This document shows, one piece after another, positions 21,988 through 35,400 of a stretch of DNA of 64,000 nt. The position numbers and the translations under genes were made by a program. The notes beneath the pieces are model-generated. The model made no database searches, was not told where the DNA came from, and saw only the letters and a list, made by a program, of their open reading frames with translations. Source of the DNA: Undaria pinnatifida (Eukaryota; Sar; Phaeophyceae; Laminariales; Alariaceae); the NCBI GenBank assembly GCA_012845835.1, contig JABAKD010000011.1, positions 8,618,381-8,682,380 of the forward strand, given 5' to 3'. Numbering within the stretch: position 1 is the first letter of the stretch; each line of letters opens with the position of its first letter.

Positions 21988-22203
21988 AAGAGGTATACCG
22001 TTTTGTGGCGTTGACCCGGGAGTGAAATTGGAGGTACCCCCCTACCGTAGCCTTGATCTAAGAGGTATACCGTTTTTTGGCGTTGACTTGGCAGTGAAAT
22101 CGGGGGTACCTCCCTACCGTAGCCTTGATCTAAGAGGTATACCGTTTTTTGGCGTTGACTCGGGAGTGAAATCGGGGGTACCCCCCTACCGTAGCCTTGA
22201 TCT
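21988..22203 (+). repeat. Three 72-bp tandem repeats
   Basis: Exactly three units of 72 bp, each AAGAGGTATACCGTTTT followed by GGCGTTGAC, GTGAAAT, GGGGGTACC and CCTACCGTAGCCTTGATCT. As 72 is divisible by three the plus-strand frame stays open (RGIPFFGVDSGVKSGVPPYR) but ends soon after the array, so a coding role is doubtful. Confidence 0.85.
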
Positions 22204-22864
22204 GGCGGGAAGACTGTGGACAGCCCTTTCTTCACTCAACGACGAGTATCGAATGAATTACTTCGACCAGCTGAGGAGGTGAAACGTTTTCCGCAAGGAA
22301 GACGTTATTCCTGCCGCTGGAGTATACTCGTACATACTTCGTGCATATTAGAAGCAGTACAAGGGTCGTTCCTGATGAACGCAACAATTGTCACGGGAAT
22401 CCCGAAAAAAAAAAACGTGACATTTTCGCGAATCGTGATACTAATAAGATTTGTCCGGAATCCAGACTTTGAACCGTTTTTGACATGTCTGTTCCGTAAA
22501 GATTGATGACATGCGAGGAAATCTTCCTGCTGGCATACAAAACGTGTGTTTTTTTTCTTCTACGCACGTGACTTTTCAGAATTTCAAAAAGTCAGGAATC
22601 GCGACATATTATCAAAGCATTCGTGACATTTTTGCGTGACCCTTTTTTTTTTCACACACATCTACTTTCCAGTTTCTGGACAAGCCGCGGTCACAGGTGT
22701 CGTCCCTTCTCCCCCCCGGTTCTTGCCTTTCAATTTTATCACGCATAGGGTTCAGCAATCCCACTGCTCGTCGATTTTGCATCAAGTGTTGCTAACTCAC
22801 GCTCTCGCGCTCTCCGCAAGTCAACTTGTGCACATGAAAAAGTCCCCACGAATTCATACGAGTA

Positions 22865-22945
22865 TGCACTCGGGGGGATTCGAACTCACGAAACTGACCT
22901 ATACCAGGGTCGAGGATAACCTGATACGCCACCGAGGTGACGCTT
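22865..22945 (-). ncRNA. tRNA-like sequence, probably pseudo-tRNA
   Basis: On the minus strand an A-box-like TGGCGTATCAGG is followed about 35 nt later by a B-box-like GAGTTCGAATCC, the internal promoter pair of tRNA genes. CTCGG and CCGAG could form part of an acceptor stem, but the T-stem and anticodon stem do not pair properly, so it is more likely a pseudo-tRNA or a tRNA-derived repeat head. Confidence 0.3.
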
Positions 22946-23436
22946 AGCTCTGTTGAAAGAATCTGATAGTGTACTATAGATATTTTTGCGCGAACATCAA
23001 CAAAACACACATGAAAAAAAGTAGTTTTGAGTGGCTATATATTCACGTGTTTGGGGGCGAGCTGCTCAGAATTCGTGAGCAACAACTTCTTTCTGCAGCT
23101 GTATAAGGAGGGCTACAATTTACAATCCATTGACTCTTTCCGATCTACATCCAGTCTCTTTACCACTCCCCACCCCCCATGCGTTGGGGGGAAAACACGC
23201 TTGGAGCATTATTAATAGAGTAAGGGATGTTTTTTTACTTTGACAAAAAGTGCACACAACATCTCAGACAGCTATTAATAGCTGCCGATCTATCTAATAA
23301 TACCTATATCAGATACATTGGTTCCTAAACACATTCATTCGTACTACTAGTACTAGCATTCTATAGGACTACGTACTCGATATAACCGCAGAAGGTTTCG
23401 TCCTGGAACTAGACTATATCACTAATTATTATTTTT

Positions 23437-23515
23437 GATGTTGGAGGGAGACGACATCATCATCCACATTCGATCCTGTACTTTGATGTGCAGATATGTA
23501 TTGGTATCAGAGAGC
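23437..23515 (+). mobile_element. Retroelement-like fragment with tRNA-Met-type primer site
   Basis: TGTTGGAGGGAGACGACA (as near 1240-1300) is followed by TTGGTATCAGAGAGC at 23501-23515. TGGTATCAGAGC is the usual primer-binding site of Ty1/copia-type LTR retrotransposons, complementary to initiator tRNA-Met; this copy has a 2-bp insertion. No gag or pol frame follows, so at most a remnant. Confidence 0.35.
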
Positions 23516-24529
23516 GCATATTCAATCCTCGAGAAATTTTGATAGATAGAAAGTGCAGATGGTACGGCTCCCACCAGAAATCATATACTCAGTATAATAT
23601 GAGCTACCTGTAGACCATGCAGATTCTCCCTGAAACATCTATATTATAGATCACTAAGTGGGGGTCGGTGATCTATCTGTCCTTCCTTCGTGTCAATAAC
23701 GTGTTAACCAGCATGTGTATATGTTGTCTTGGTCAGGAAATAACCAATTCCAGGATAGCAGCGTGTCGCCCGTCTCGCCTCGGGCACCCACACCACCGTG
23801 TCGCCAACATCGACGAAGGACAGCTGACTTTTTATTTTTTTCCGGCATCTTACGACCGCATCGCTGTAAAAAAAGGGTAGCGTACACAAACAACATATGA
23901 TATGCTACCTGGTATACCTGGTGGCACTGGTACTCATATCTGGTGTACATGATATGATACGCACGCATGATGAATTAGGAAAAAACAATCACTCACGCGA
24001 TGGCCTACAAAATAAGGTATGATTTGCCCATGCATGACGAAATCAATCGCTCTCCGCCAAGCGTCAACCAAAAAGCGGCCGGCTCAGCCGCGAACACGCC
24101 CAAATGCACCCCTCGGAAAGAATAAAAGCAACAAGGACGGTTGAGCACGCGACGCACACAATACGGCCGCTCATGGCCAAGAGCGACTCGCATACCTCCA
24201 CCCAGCCACGCAGGTCACGCCCCGCACCTGCCCCACCGCACCCTCTCAGAGCACCCCCCTTCCCCAACCCGCCACGCCATGTCAAGGATCGATTCCCGGT
24301 ATCCTACATACACACACGGAAGCATTATTTGTGTTCCAAGAAACCAGTACGGCCGAATAAAAAGGACCAAAGACAATATCATACTGCACGCTCCCTCCCT
24401 CTCTCTCGTACCAAGAAAAAACACATAGATACCCCGATGGTTGCGACCTCGAACAAAAATCGACACCGTACCACCCACAGGCGGCGGGCAAAACCACACA
24501 CACCGTTTGTTTGCTGCGAGTACTATTAT

Positions 24530-24720
24530 ACTCGTGAGCTACACACTCGAATTACCGCCCCCTTCAATCGAACGCCCCCCCCCGTCTTCCAACCCTCTTT
24601 TGCTACGAGTAGTCGTGAGCTACACGCTCGAGTTACCGCCTTTCAAACGAACCCTCTCTCCTTCGCCCACAACCCCTGTTTGCTTGCTGAACTACACGCT
24701 CGGGGTCATCAACCCTGTCC
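24530..24720 (+). repeat. GAGCTACACGCTCGAGTTACCGCC tandem units
   Basis: Three imperfect units of 75-85 bp start with GTGAGCTACAC(A/G)CTCGA and continue with a C-rich segment ending in TTTGCT. This repeat makes up much of the open frame that crosses it. Confidence 0.55.
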
Positions 24721-24965
24721 CATCCTCCGCCCCCCCCACTCTCCACCCGCCCGACTTTTTCACCTCTCTTTGACTCCAGCCGCATCTACAGCCGTATTTT
24801 CGGTGACAAATTTCTTGAAATTGATGTAGGATATTTGCGGTAAGTATAGTATGGGTGCCCCAGCAACACGGACGGTGTGGTGAGCCAGAAAAATATGGCA
24901 ACGTTATTGGGGGAAGTCCGCGTTACATTGTCACTGCAGGTTAAGAGCGGAATCCCCCAGTCGCG

Positions 24966-25160
24966 CCAAGCGATTTTGACCGCCTTATATGGGGACACAG
25001 CCTTAAATGGGAATACCGCCTTATATGGGGATACGGCCTTGTATGGGGATACCGCCTTACATGGGGATACCACCTTATATGGGAATACCGCCTTATATAG
25101 GGATACCGCCTTATATAGCGATACCACCTTATATGGGGATATCGCCTTATTGGGGGACTC
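24966..25160 (+). repeat. 18-bp tandem ACCGCCTTATATGGGGAT, AAGGCGGT family
   Basis: About ten 18-bp units, ACCGCCTTATATGGGGAT, flanked by TCGCGCCAAGCGAT and ATTGGGGGA words. The same ATAAGGCGGT, CGCTTGGCG and GGGGGA words recur at 34895-35150, 55270-55460 and 60250-60395. This copy shows local amplification of one segment of the family. Confidence 0.8.
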
Positions 25161-26129
25161 CTACTACTTTGGTAGCAAAGAGTTCACAGCAAGAACCAAC
25201 TTTAGGACAAAAAAGACGGTATTAGGAGGGGGGTGGGGGTGGGGGGAGATGATTCCTTGTGCGTTAAATGGGTCCTTTTCAACAGACCCGCGTTTTGGGT
25301 GCAAACCACCCCTGGGTGGAGCAATAAGACTGCCTAATTTTTCGCAACTTCAAAACGGGGAATTTGCTAAGGTCGACGCAAAAATAAACGAAAAAAAAAT
25401 AGGAACAAACGCCGCCGAACCGCAGCATATACCGTACGTAAATCAGATCAAAAGCCTCATCCCCAAGCAGCTCCCCAGCAGAGTGGATACTCTATCGACC
25501 CCCCTCCCCCGCCCTCTCAGTTCGCTTCACCGATCCCCCCCCCCCCCTTCTTTTTGTACGCCCTCCCCCCTTCGGTCGTCAATACACTCACGCTACAAAA
25601 CCAATGATGCGGTCAAAAAAAAAAAGAACACAGAAACAAAAAAAACAGGGGAGCAAAAAAAACGTCGACCCAAATTGAACAAAAAAAAGATCGTACAACA
25701 ATATCACGGTCTTGTTCATCCACCATGTTCAAGCAAGTTTAGAAAACAAGCAGCGGAACACAGCATGCCAACCAAAAACAACGAGACTTAACCTTCTACC
25801 AATCCAACGAACAAAACAGACCATCTAACGGAGGGAGGGGGGGGGGGGGGGGGGGGGTTTCACACCGTTCAGCGACGGCTCTCATGCATGCGCCCCGGAC
25901 ATCTAAAACGTCGATCTGTCTCTTTCGTCACGAACTTATGTTGTATCCCTTACCCTCGTCGCGTAACAAAGCAGTACACAAAAAAACACACCCCTGGTAG
26001 TAGCAGCAAATATGCAATTAGGAGACCGCTCGTTTCGGGCGCGTGTGGGCTCTTTTCGCCATATCCAGCAAATACGCTACTACTAGAAGACCCCTCGTTT
26101 TGGGCTCGTTTAGCCATATTATACTGTTG

Positions 26130-26461
26130 TTAACGTACGGGACGGTCAGTCAAGGAGGTCAAACCGCCGTCTCCTACACTTTCATTCTTGACGGTGATAC
26201 GTGTCATAGCGTCGGGGGCGGCCATGCTGGGTTTCATAACCTCGGGTCTCACGAGCATCCCCGTCACAAGCAACAAGAAACATCCTGAAAGAAGCGCGCA
26301 TACATCTCCGTTCCCCTGTGGGTTGGCCGAAACACGCCTTCCATCCAACACATACCCCGTGGGAAGGAAAGTCGGTGTAACATCCTCTATTGATTGAGCA
26401 GCCAGCCAAGTAAACAATGGGACATTCTGGAATGTCGGAATGTACCCAGTCGTTGCTGGCG
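26130..26461 (-). CDS. Proposed last myosin exon
   Basis: Exon 35 has a strong donor, TCCG|GTGAGA, so the gene should go on. After TTTTCTAAAG at 26462 an open stretch joins in phase (PIDLFLS then [20 protein letters not shown], and [20 protein letters not shown]) and ends at TAA 26130-26132, adding 109 residues, some hydrophobic ([16 protein letters not shown]). The alternative is that exon 35 is not spliced and stops at TAG 28214-28216 after a Cys/Ser-rich tail. No family match supports either end. Confidence 0.4.
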
Positions 26462-29400
26462 CTTTAGAAAAAAACACAAACGACAGCGTTCATTTATGTC
26501 TTCTGGGTAAAAAATGATGTTGTTGTTCTCACATTAACTCATCGGCATAATCTAGTCCGTGATCACATGACAGGCTTCAATAGCTCTGGAGTCTCAAGAA
26601 CATCTCTGAGAACAACAAAAAAAACGCACGGTATCCACGCGATAAAAAAGAAACCTGGTACGTGGCGGAACCGCAAAAAGAAAGCTCGAAATCAATGGAA
26701 ACGTGGGAAAAATGACAAAAAACAAACAAGCGAGGAAAAAAGAAAAAAATGGCTGCTTGTATGTCCACCCTACCTATGCCCGCTCAACCATCCTTCATAC
26801 CTTTTGGCACAATCACAAAAAAATAGCCCGCAACAGAAGGCATTTACACAAGAAGAAAAAACTCGCACGACAACCATACCTCTCGTCGTCCCCCATCTCC
26901 TCCAAAAAACACCCCAACTCATAAAAATAATGCGACATTAAGAGACACCCCGAAAGATAAAAAACACGAGAAGGACCGTTGTACGTTCGAAAGAAAAAAA
27001 AACGAAAATACACTATCGATAAGAAAAAAAAAACAGTCCGTCTCCAGATGACAAAAGTAGTGCCAGGTAACGGAAAAATCACTATCGCCATGGTTATTTC
27101 CCGTCGTTGTCACTATCGCCATCCCACTTCTTCGCCTTCCCATCTGACTGCTGCCGCCACCCACCTGGTTTCAAAGACAACAATCTCTGGGTGCTTAAGT
27201 CTAAGCCACAACCAAACCCACCCGCTTGGTACCTTAGCCACTCTCCAAGCATCTGGATACTTGACCCGCCCTAAGAGCCACCTGCCTTCAGCTACCCTCC
27301 GCTACCCGCTGGGTATTTAAGCCACCAGTCTAAGCCACAACCAAAGCCACCCCCGCTTGGTACTTGAGCCACTCTCCATGCGTCTGGATACTTGACCCGC
27401 CCTAAGAGCCACCCGCCTTCAGCTACCCTCCGCTACCCGCTGGGTATTTGAGCCACCACCCCTGCTGGGTGCCAATGCCACGCGATGGATGCCTCATTTA
27501 AGCCGCCATCTACTGGCTACACATGCCACCCGCTGAAAGCCTGACCTAAGCAACTCGGGTGCCTAAACCACCCCCGCCGCGTGCCTACGCCACCCACTGC
27601 ATGCTTGTGCCACCCGTTGGGTGCCCAGCGTAAGTCGCCACCGAACTCTCAAAACCGACTACAATGAGCTAGCTCTTGGCCACGACGTCCATATCCTCTT
27701 GTGCGGTAGTCAAGGTCACGTAACCTGTCAGAAGGCCATAAGGAGGGGGGTGGGGGGGGGGGGGGGGGGGGGGAGGAGAAAGTGGCGGCGTGTTAAGATC
27801 AGGGGAATGATACAATATCATTGGTAAACCCGAGTGAGCTATACGCATGAAGACAAAAATAAAAAACAAAGTCACCGGCGTTTTCGAAAGAACAAAAATA
27901 GCACAATCGGTGTTGTTGTCAAGTCAAGCACAACGAGCTTAACCCCTTTACAACTGGAAACCCGTTTTTGGGGACAAATTTACTTGGATTTAGTATAGGG
28001 AGGGGTTCGGGGGCTTTAAAGGGTTTAACAGGGGGAGGGGGTTAGGTAAAACAATCTTGGTTTCTGCTCTATATTCAGAAAGTACAAAACAAAACAAAAA
28101 ACAGCGAAAAAGAGCAAAACAGATACAGTATTATGCCTACTGTAGATAGACTACAACGAAAAAAACAAAACAGAAACGTTCTCGGATTGAAGTAAACCTA
28201 GATAAAAGAAAGACTAAAAACACACAGAAACAGTGTTTGTGCAGAAACACAGAAACAGCGTTGTAGAAGAGCTGCACATCGGTAGGCTCCACTCTTTCCG
28301 GGAGTGAACCGTTCTCTCACCGGACAAGAACAGATCGATGGGGACCAGGGCCTTCTGCGACAGATCCACGGGGGCTTCGTACATCTCCATGCTCACCTCC
28401 TGAAAAATATTAACGTTGTCACGACGGAAAAAGGCAACAACACAGAGGACGGGAAAAACAATCAACAAAAAGGAGGTTACTTCGCTGGTTACACAAACGA
28501 ATGACGCGATTAGAGCAGCGGCGGTGTGGGGGGGGGGGAAGGGGGGAAACATGTCCGTGGTGATACACATAGAAAATATGTCACGAACAAAACAAAAACA
28601 AAAAAACATGAAAAGACTCGATGGGACGAAATACGACACAAAGAGACGCACGCAAGGTCAGCCACGCAACTCGAACAACTCGATCAAGCGGCGTGGGGGA
28701 GGGATAAACCGTGGTAAAATCAACCTCTTTACTTTGCATGAAAAAAGCAAGGCAAGGCAAGGCAAGCCAAATCGAAACAGAACAAAGTAACCCAAAGGAG
28801 ACCATACTGACGCAAACCCAAGCCACCCAAACCAAACAATGAACAGAACGCAAGTCTCGCAAGCTAGGGAGCGTGGCAGGACGGGAAAATACCGTCACCA
28901 ACGCCCTTTCAACACCCCTTCCCTCCCCCTCCTACCAAAAATGGCTATGCATGACATCATTACCCTCTGCCCCCCACCGAACCTGAGAGTTCATGGTGCT
29001 CTTGTTGACATGGATCATGCCCCATCCCAGCTCCCTCACGCTACCCCCGCCGCTCCCATTCACCGCCTCCGCGCTCTGGTCCTTTACCATGAACACCAAG
29101 CGCGTTCCAGGCTCGAGGTTTTCTACTGGGTTTTGCATGTGGTAAGCAGCCGACCACCAGAGGTAGTTCGGGCGGCGCACCACGGGTGCGCTCGCGTCTT
29201 GAGCGGCCTCCACCTGGTTAAACGTGGGTTGGGTTGGGTTGGGTTGGGTTGGGTTGGGGTCGGGTTGGGCTGGCTTGGTTTTGGATTATAAGGTTTAGTA
29301 GGCTGGGGAGGGTTGGAAGTGGGATAACCTGGAGCGGGGTGGGGGGATTATGTCGTGCGGGTAGCGTTGAGTTGGGCAGGGGTTGGGTTGTGTCTGAGCG

Positions 29401-32400
29401 TAGTGTTGGGGTAAAGGTTGAAATCGGACGAAACAGGGTAGTACACGTCGTGCCATCTTGTGTCATATCACCCGACCTGAAACGTTACCGTATGGTGTGG
29501 CATCATACATATATATATATATATATATATGACCATTACGGGCACAGCTAATCTAGACTGAACAAAACGCCTAGAAAAAAAACAAACATGATACGTCCCG
29601 ATCGTTCAGCAAGGCCCATCTTTCATCGTTCTCTCCACCGAACTTACCCTTCGCCCCCTGGAGTCATGTACGGAGATAGTGATGAACGGCGAGTGCAGCC
29701 CGACGGTGCTGTGCATGACAAGCCTCTCCAGGTGGAAGGAAAGGTACGTCAGCGTCGATAGCTTCACCGGAGGAACCTGGAGAGAGAGAGAGAGCCACAC
29801 CAACACCAACGAACGAATATAGAGAGAAACCAAACCAACCAGTCAGAAAGGAGTTCGTTTGGTTGTGTCGAAGGAAACGCAAAGCGTTTTGGGACACCCA
29901 AACACCGACCACGACTCTCTCTCCCTCAACCCCACCCACCCACAAAACCGTTCACACCTCAGACAAACATCGCCGATACCTACCTTGACGATCTAGATAT
30001 CTTTCAGAAAGATCCGCACGGTACAGTTACCCGGTGGCAACCGTGCGATCTGCATCATCTAGCACATGTTTCCTGGCTTGGATCTGCACCCGATACGCCC
30101 AGATCCAGCAGGACATATCCCAACGGTAGATGCGGAATGTACCGCAGATGATCTACGAGATCATAGATCTCGTGTGAAACCTATGGCCTACACCAGCTGC
30201 ACAGCAAACATGCCAGCACCCCCCCACAACAAGCAAAACCCAGTCAAACAACGACAAACCAACCGCTCACCAACATAGGACTCCTCTCCGCAGCCTTAAA
30301 GTGCCCGACGGCAATGTCCTCCACATCTTGCTCGCGCTTTACTAGGTCTAGCGGGCTGCGCCCATGCCTATCCGCGAGAGTGATGTCCCCGCCGCGCCTC
30401 ACCAGCGCGGCGGCAAGCGGAACGTGACCCCTCTTGACAGCCAAGTGCATCGGAGTCGAACCACCGCGGTCGGCCGCGTTCACGTTCGATCCGTTTTCCA
30501 CCTGGCATCGAGGGCGTGGACGTCGACGAGGACCAGGTCGGGAGGGGGACGGGATAGGGGGCAATCGAACAAAATACAGTTGAGTACGTCGATCACGGTC
30601 GAGTGAGGTTTTGAATGTATTTGCCAAAATGCAAAAAGAAGATCAACTGCCGAAAACGTCTAGCAGGGTGGGTAGGTACAATTCGACGCGAGTCGACAAG
30701 GGAAGAAAATGCTGAATTGTTTTCGCGATAAAAATGTAGGCATGTACCGTAGTGGGGAGAGGGGAGAAGGGCCCGCTATGTGACCCCGGATCTGAGTTAC
30801 TACTGGGAGGGAGGGCGATAGTAGTGCAAGGATAATAATAGGATGGCCTATAATAAAAGAAATGACAACAAATAATGATATAAACGTTAAAAGTCGTGAA
30901 TCCAAAAGATGGAGGACCGTGAGCGCGGGGGGGGAGGGGGACAACTAAACAGCAAATACGTGGAGATAAACGCCTCCTTCGCGAAGTCTGGAGGTGAGAG
31001 GAAACCGGGGGCGCAGGGGCGGGGAGGATCGAACAAAAAATTGCAAGGTCGTCAAAGTACCAGTACCAGTCATTGGTACTCAGTCAAGTACTCACGAGTA
31101 ACAGTCATTTTGAATGACTCAGTGCCTCCTAGAGTACTTCGAGCTGAAATGACCGAGTACTCAAGCCAGTACCTGGAGTACTTTGACCTTAAATGGCTGA
31201 GAACTCAAGCCAGTACCTGGAGTACTTCGAGCTGAAATGACTGAGAACTCAAGCCAGTACCTGGCGTACTTCGACCTTAAATGACCGAGTTCCCGCCAGT
31301 ACCTGGAATACCTCGACCTGAAACGACTCGTACTGGGTGGTACTGGAACTCCGCCGAGCTTTGAAAAATTGGAAAACAAATACACATTTCGGTACGCCAT
31401 TCCCGCCTGAACCCATCTCAACCCCTCTCTACCTCGGCCTTCGACCTCGTGCGATTATTACTATTTTAAAACTAAACAGTACAAATTCAAGGCGTTCGCT
31501 TCGAAAACACAGGAGCACCTCCGTGCAATGAGGTAAAACCAATAAAACCCCAAAGGGTACGGCAGGAAAGGACGGAAGGGGGGGGGGGGGGGGGGAGGGG
31601 GCAGGGCATCAGATAAATATACCCATCGATGCATACAAAACATAACCACAGTATAAGCAAAAAAATAGGCCAGCCACCGCCTGCACCAAGTACGACTCAC
31701 CAGCCAAGCGGCTATCTGCACCCTGCCGATAGCGTCCCGTTCCGCGCGGCCCTCGCCCTTCGCTGAGTAGTGAAGAGGAGTCTCGCCAGCCCTGTGCCGA
31801 GCAAAACACACAGCGAAAGTCAAAAACAACCCTTGACCCCTGTAGAGCCCCTTACCCCTCCCTATGCTAACTTCATATAATTTTGTCCCAAACAAAACGG
31901 CTTTCCAGTTCTGGAGGCGTTAAACTTCGTGCCCGGTGCATAACATCCGCAGCCATTACCAACACACGCAAAGGTAGGCCGTGATAAAGGTGGTAAAATG
32001 GCGTGCTAAGGCGGAGGCCAGCGCCTGTAATTTGCCCTGCCGAGGAAAAAATATAATGATGAAAAAAAAATCGAAAGTGCGGTCTAATTAAACCGCCTGG
32101 CGAGGCCACACAAAATAAAAAACGAGCGGGTTTGAGAATGCACGCGTGCTGTACCACCAAACAAATTTACCACTACTAATAGATAACATTGAAAACCAAC
32201 CTAATGAACACACACGAAAAAAGGACAAACTAACCAAACCCACAGAAAATACTGAAAAACACAACCAACCATCCGATCACCACTACATGGGTCAACCATT
32301 CCACAACATTGATCCCCCCCCCAAATACATATATACCAGGTATTAAAACCAATCTGCTGTAACCGACCCTCAAAACGAAATAAATGATGAATTACCCAAT

Positions 32401-35400
32401 TATCCCATCGATAAGACGCGAATGAAAATCGGACCAACAAGCCAAAAATAACCCCCAGCCAAATGCACCCACTTGTTACGCCAGTTGACGAGCTCGGTCC
32501 TGCGCGCGACGTCGACGTAGCACATTGCCCCGGCGGCGCCGGTGCGCACGAGGTTGTGGCTCCCGACCAGGACGCGGAGGGGCACCAGCCACAAATACAA
32601 CTCCTCTTCGCTCGATGCCTGAAAGGTAGGTAGAATATTCACGGTACAACAAAAGCAGGCGCGATTGACATTGACAGACAACGACGCAACAACACAAAAA
32701 GTGAAATCGCGATTAAAACACAACGGCGGAAAGCGGAAAAAGAGCCATCACGGCAAAAACATAACGAAAAGAAAAAGAAAAAATTCAGCATATACACATG
32801 TCAAACTTAAGTGACGAACTTCGCAGACGAGACGCAGAACGGTTGGGGTTCAACGACAAGGAGGGAATAAAAAGCACCGTCAATATGTCAACATTTCAAA
32901 CTCAACTTTTCCACGTTTTCCCGGAAACAATCAACAAACGAGAAGCATCGTCAGCACAAACAACGCTATCACTTCGATAAAAAAAGAAGAAAAACAAAAA
33001 GAAAACGGGGCCGATCTCAACTCACCCAGCACCGAAGTTGAACAGCCCTGAAACCAAAATCCCAAAACAAACCTTAAAGTATAGCCGGCCCTCGCGGTTC
33101 TTCTTGTCTCCCAACAGCTTCCCGGAGTGCAGTTCAAAGCAGTGCACCAGGTCAGGCACCTTACCCTTCCCCTTTCCCTTACCGCCTGCCGCGGTGCCGT
33201 TCGAAGGATACGCCGGGCCGCTCACCCCGCCACCTCCCCGTCCGGCCCTAGGACTCATTGGGTTACCCCGGCTGCCGTTGCTGCCGAATCCGCCAGTCCC
33301 GCTGCTGCCGTTACTTCCGAAACCGCCGCGGAGGCTAGTCGGACCGAGCCCGAGCGAACCGACACCTACTCCACCGCTTTCGGCTCCGGGCCGCGGGGGG
33401 AGTGTGGGCGGGGGGCCGCTCTTCTTGAGGAGGGCTGAGGTGAGGGAAACCGACTTAGCCGGCCGTTTTCCCTTGACGTGGTCCTGCAGAAAATGTGTAG
33501 ACGAGATAAGTTTCGTTTGGTATCCTACTATATAGTACAGGGGATTTACCGAGCTGTATCCTTCACGAGGGTATACACAACCCGTAGGACGCGAGATCGC
33601 AGTATCACACGCAGCTCACAAAGCTGAGTTTTGATCAAAAATTCCTCTTTGGCCGATCTTACACACACAGCCAAAGTGTATTTTTTCATTTTTTTTCAAC
33701 ACACAACAGGTATTTTTTGAAGGGATTTGCGCGGTTCCGAGCGGCGGCTAGGTTTCGGTTTTTGCTTCGTATTAAAACCAGTCCTGTACCATCAACATGT
33801 ACTACTGTGCGGCTAACACCCACCGTACCATAGACCTGTACGGCGTTACCTGTCAGGGTGGAAATATTACATCTTGTTCTTCTTCGTTAGCCTACTTAGC
33901 ACGCAAGCGCCCAACACTACACCGTAGACCTATGCCATGCCACTACCCTATAAAGTACCACACACCTCATACCGCACCATAAACCTCTTTTTCCACCCCA
34001 ACAGCGTTTACCATACCCCACCATGAAACTGGACCGCACCTGTCGCGAGTGGTAGTATTCCATATTCCTCTCGGTCAACACGCACCACCGTTTCTGCCAG
34101 TTGCCCGTCTCGCGTCGCTTCAGCAAGAACCCCTGTGTCAAAATCGATGAAAAGCCCAGCCAACAGACATGTACAAACGAAACGTTAGAGTTGGCAATAC
34201 ACAAAGGCGTGTCCAGCATCACTTGCAGCGGCTTGGTACGAACACTGTAATTGAAACCGACAACAGCACCACCATCACCACCAACACTGACTCCGGAGGC
34301 CGGTCGCAAAAACACCCGACACCGCCACAGAGCCAACGCCACGCAGCAAAAAACAAGCAATAAGCATCGCTCGCAGTCTGAAACAACAAACACAGCAGCA
34401 GTCCCCTCCCAACTCTACCCCCTGTACGACCAAACCGAGTCAATACAGCAAAACGAAAAAAAACAAACACAATCTAAGTAACCCCCTCCGCTACGGCGAA
34501 AACAGAACCCACAACAGCAGTTCCCCGTCCCACCCCGCCGCCCCCGCTCCACATACCTGGAAAACCGGCTTGCTTGCGGTCATGGCCGGCGTAATATCAC
34601 CCCCCGTCTTCGACGCCAACCCTCGTACCGCCGACACCCCTCCGGTCAGCTTGCCGATCACGCCCCCCGTTCTGACCTCGTCCCGACCGTTCTTCTGTCG
34701 CGCTTCCTGAGACACAGCAGCACCGTAAAACAGCAGCAGTCACTAGCGGAACGCAAGGAACTCGCGGAGCAAGAAACATGTTACTACGATCAACTCGTGT
34801 GCGATGGTAGGCGATGGACGCTGCAGGCAACTCGACCGGGGTCGTTTTGGGCCACCGCGAATATTAGACGCTTTCCATTCGTGAGTACAGTAAGGGTCCC
34901 CCAACAAGGCGGTCTGAATAAGAAGATACCCTCTATAAGGCGGTCAACAACAACGCGCAAGCGCGACTAGGAAATTCAACTCAAAGTAGGATGTTCGCAT
35001 TCATGAGTGCGGTCGGGGTCACCCATATAAGGCGGTCTGAATATGGCGGTATCCTTTTATAAGGCGGTCAATATCGCTTGGCGAGTCTGGGAAATTGCAC
35101 TCATAACTTGGAATAAATAAGGGGACTTCCCTCTACAAGGCGGTCATACTGCTCTCGCACGTCACCCGCCTGACTGGGCGACCCCTATAGCGCTATAAGG
35201 AAAAACGCAACAGCCGCAGACGGCAATGCACGTCGGAGAGGTGATGGAACACAAGCCGGTCAAGGGTTTTAACCTGAGGAAACGACTCAAGGCAAGTGTA
35301 ATAGGGCAGCAAGGCTTATCTCGTCCGTGCCACTTGCAACCGCAGGTATATCGCAAAATGCACCCAACTCAAAAACTCTGAGCAGTTTTCCCAAGGTCAC

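Larger units (their letters stand above)
20896..26129. other. Gene-poor repeat region between two genes
   Basis: The RP2-like gene ends on the left and the myosin gene's 3' end lies on the right (convergent). I see only repeats, a tRNA-like sequence and a retroelement-like fragment. The two longest open frames (24104-24829 and 24877-25791 plus) are built on simple or tandem repeats and have no family resemblance. Confidence 0.5.

Noticed and set aside
23437..23515. A complete LTR retrotransposon
   Set aside because: Only about 65 bp separate the LTR-like motif from the primer-site-like motif, and there is no gag or pol frame.
24104..24829. 241-codon plus-strand frame
   Set aside because: Pro/His/Thr-rich composition, part of it a 75-85 bp tandem repeat; no recognisable fold and no exon partners.
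24877..25791. 304-codon plus-strand frame
   Set aside because: One third is the 18-bp tandem array, the rest is poly-Lys and poly-Pro low-complexity sequence.
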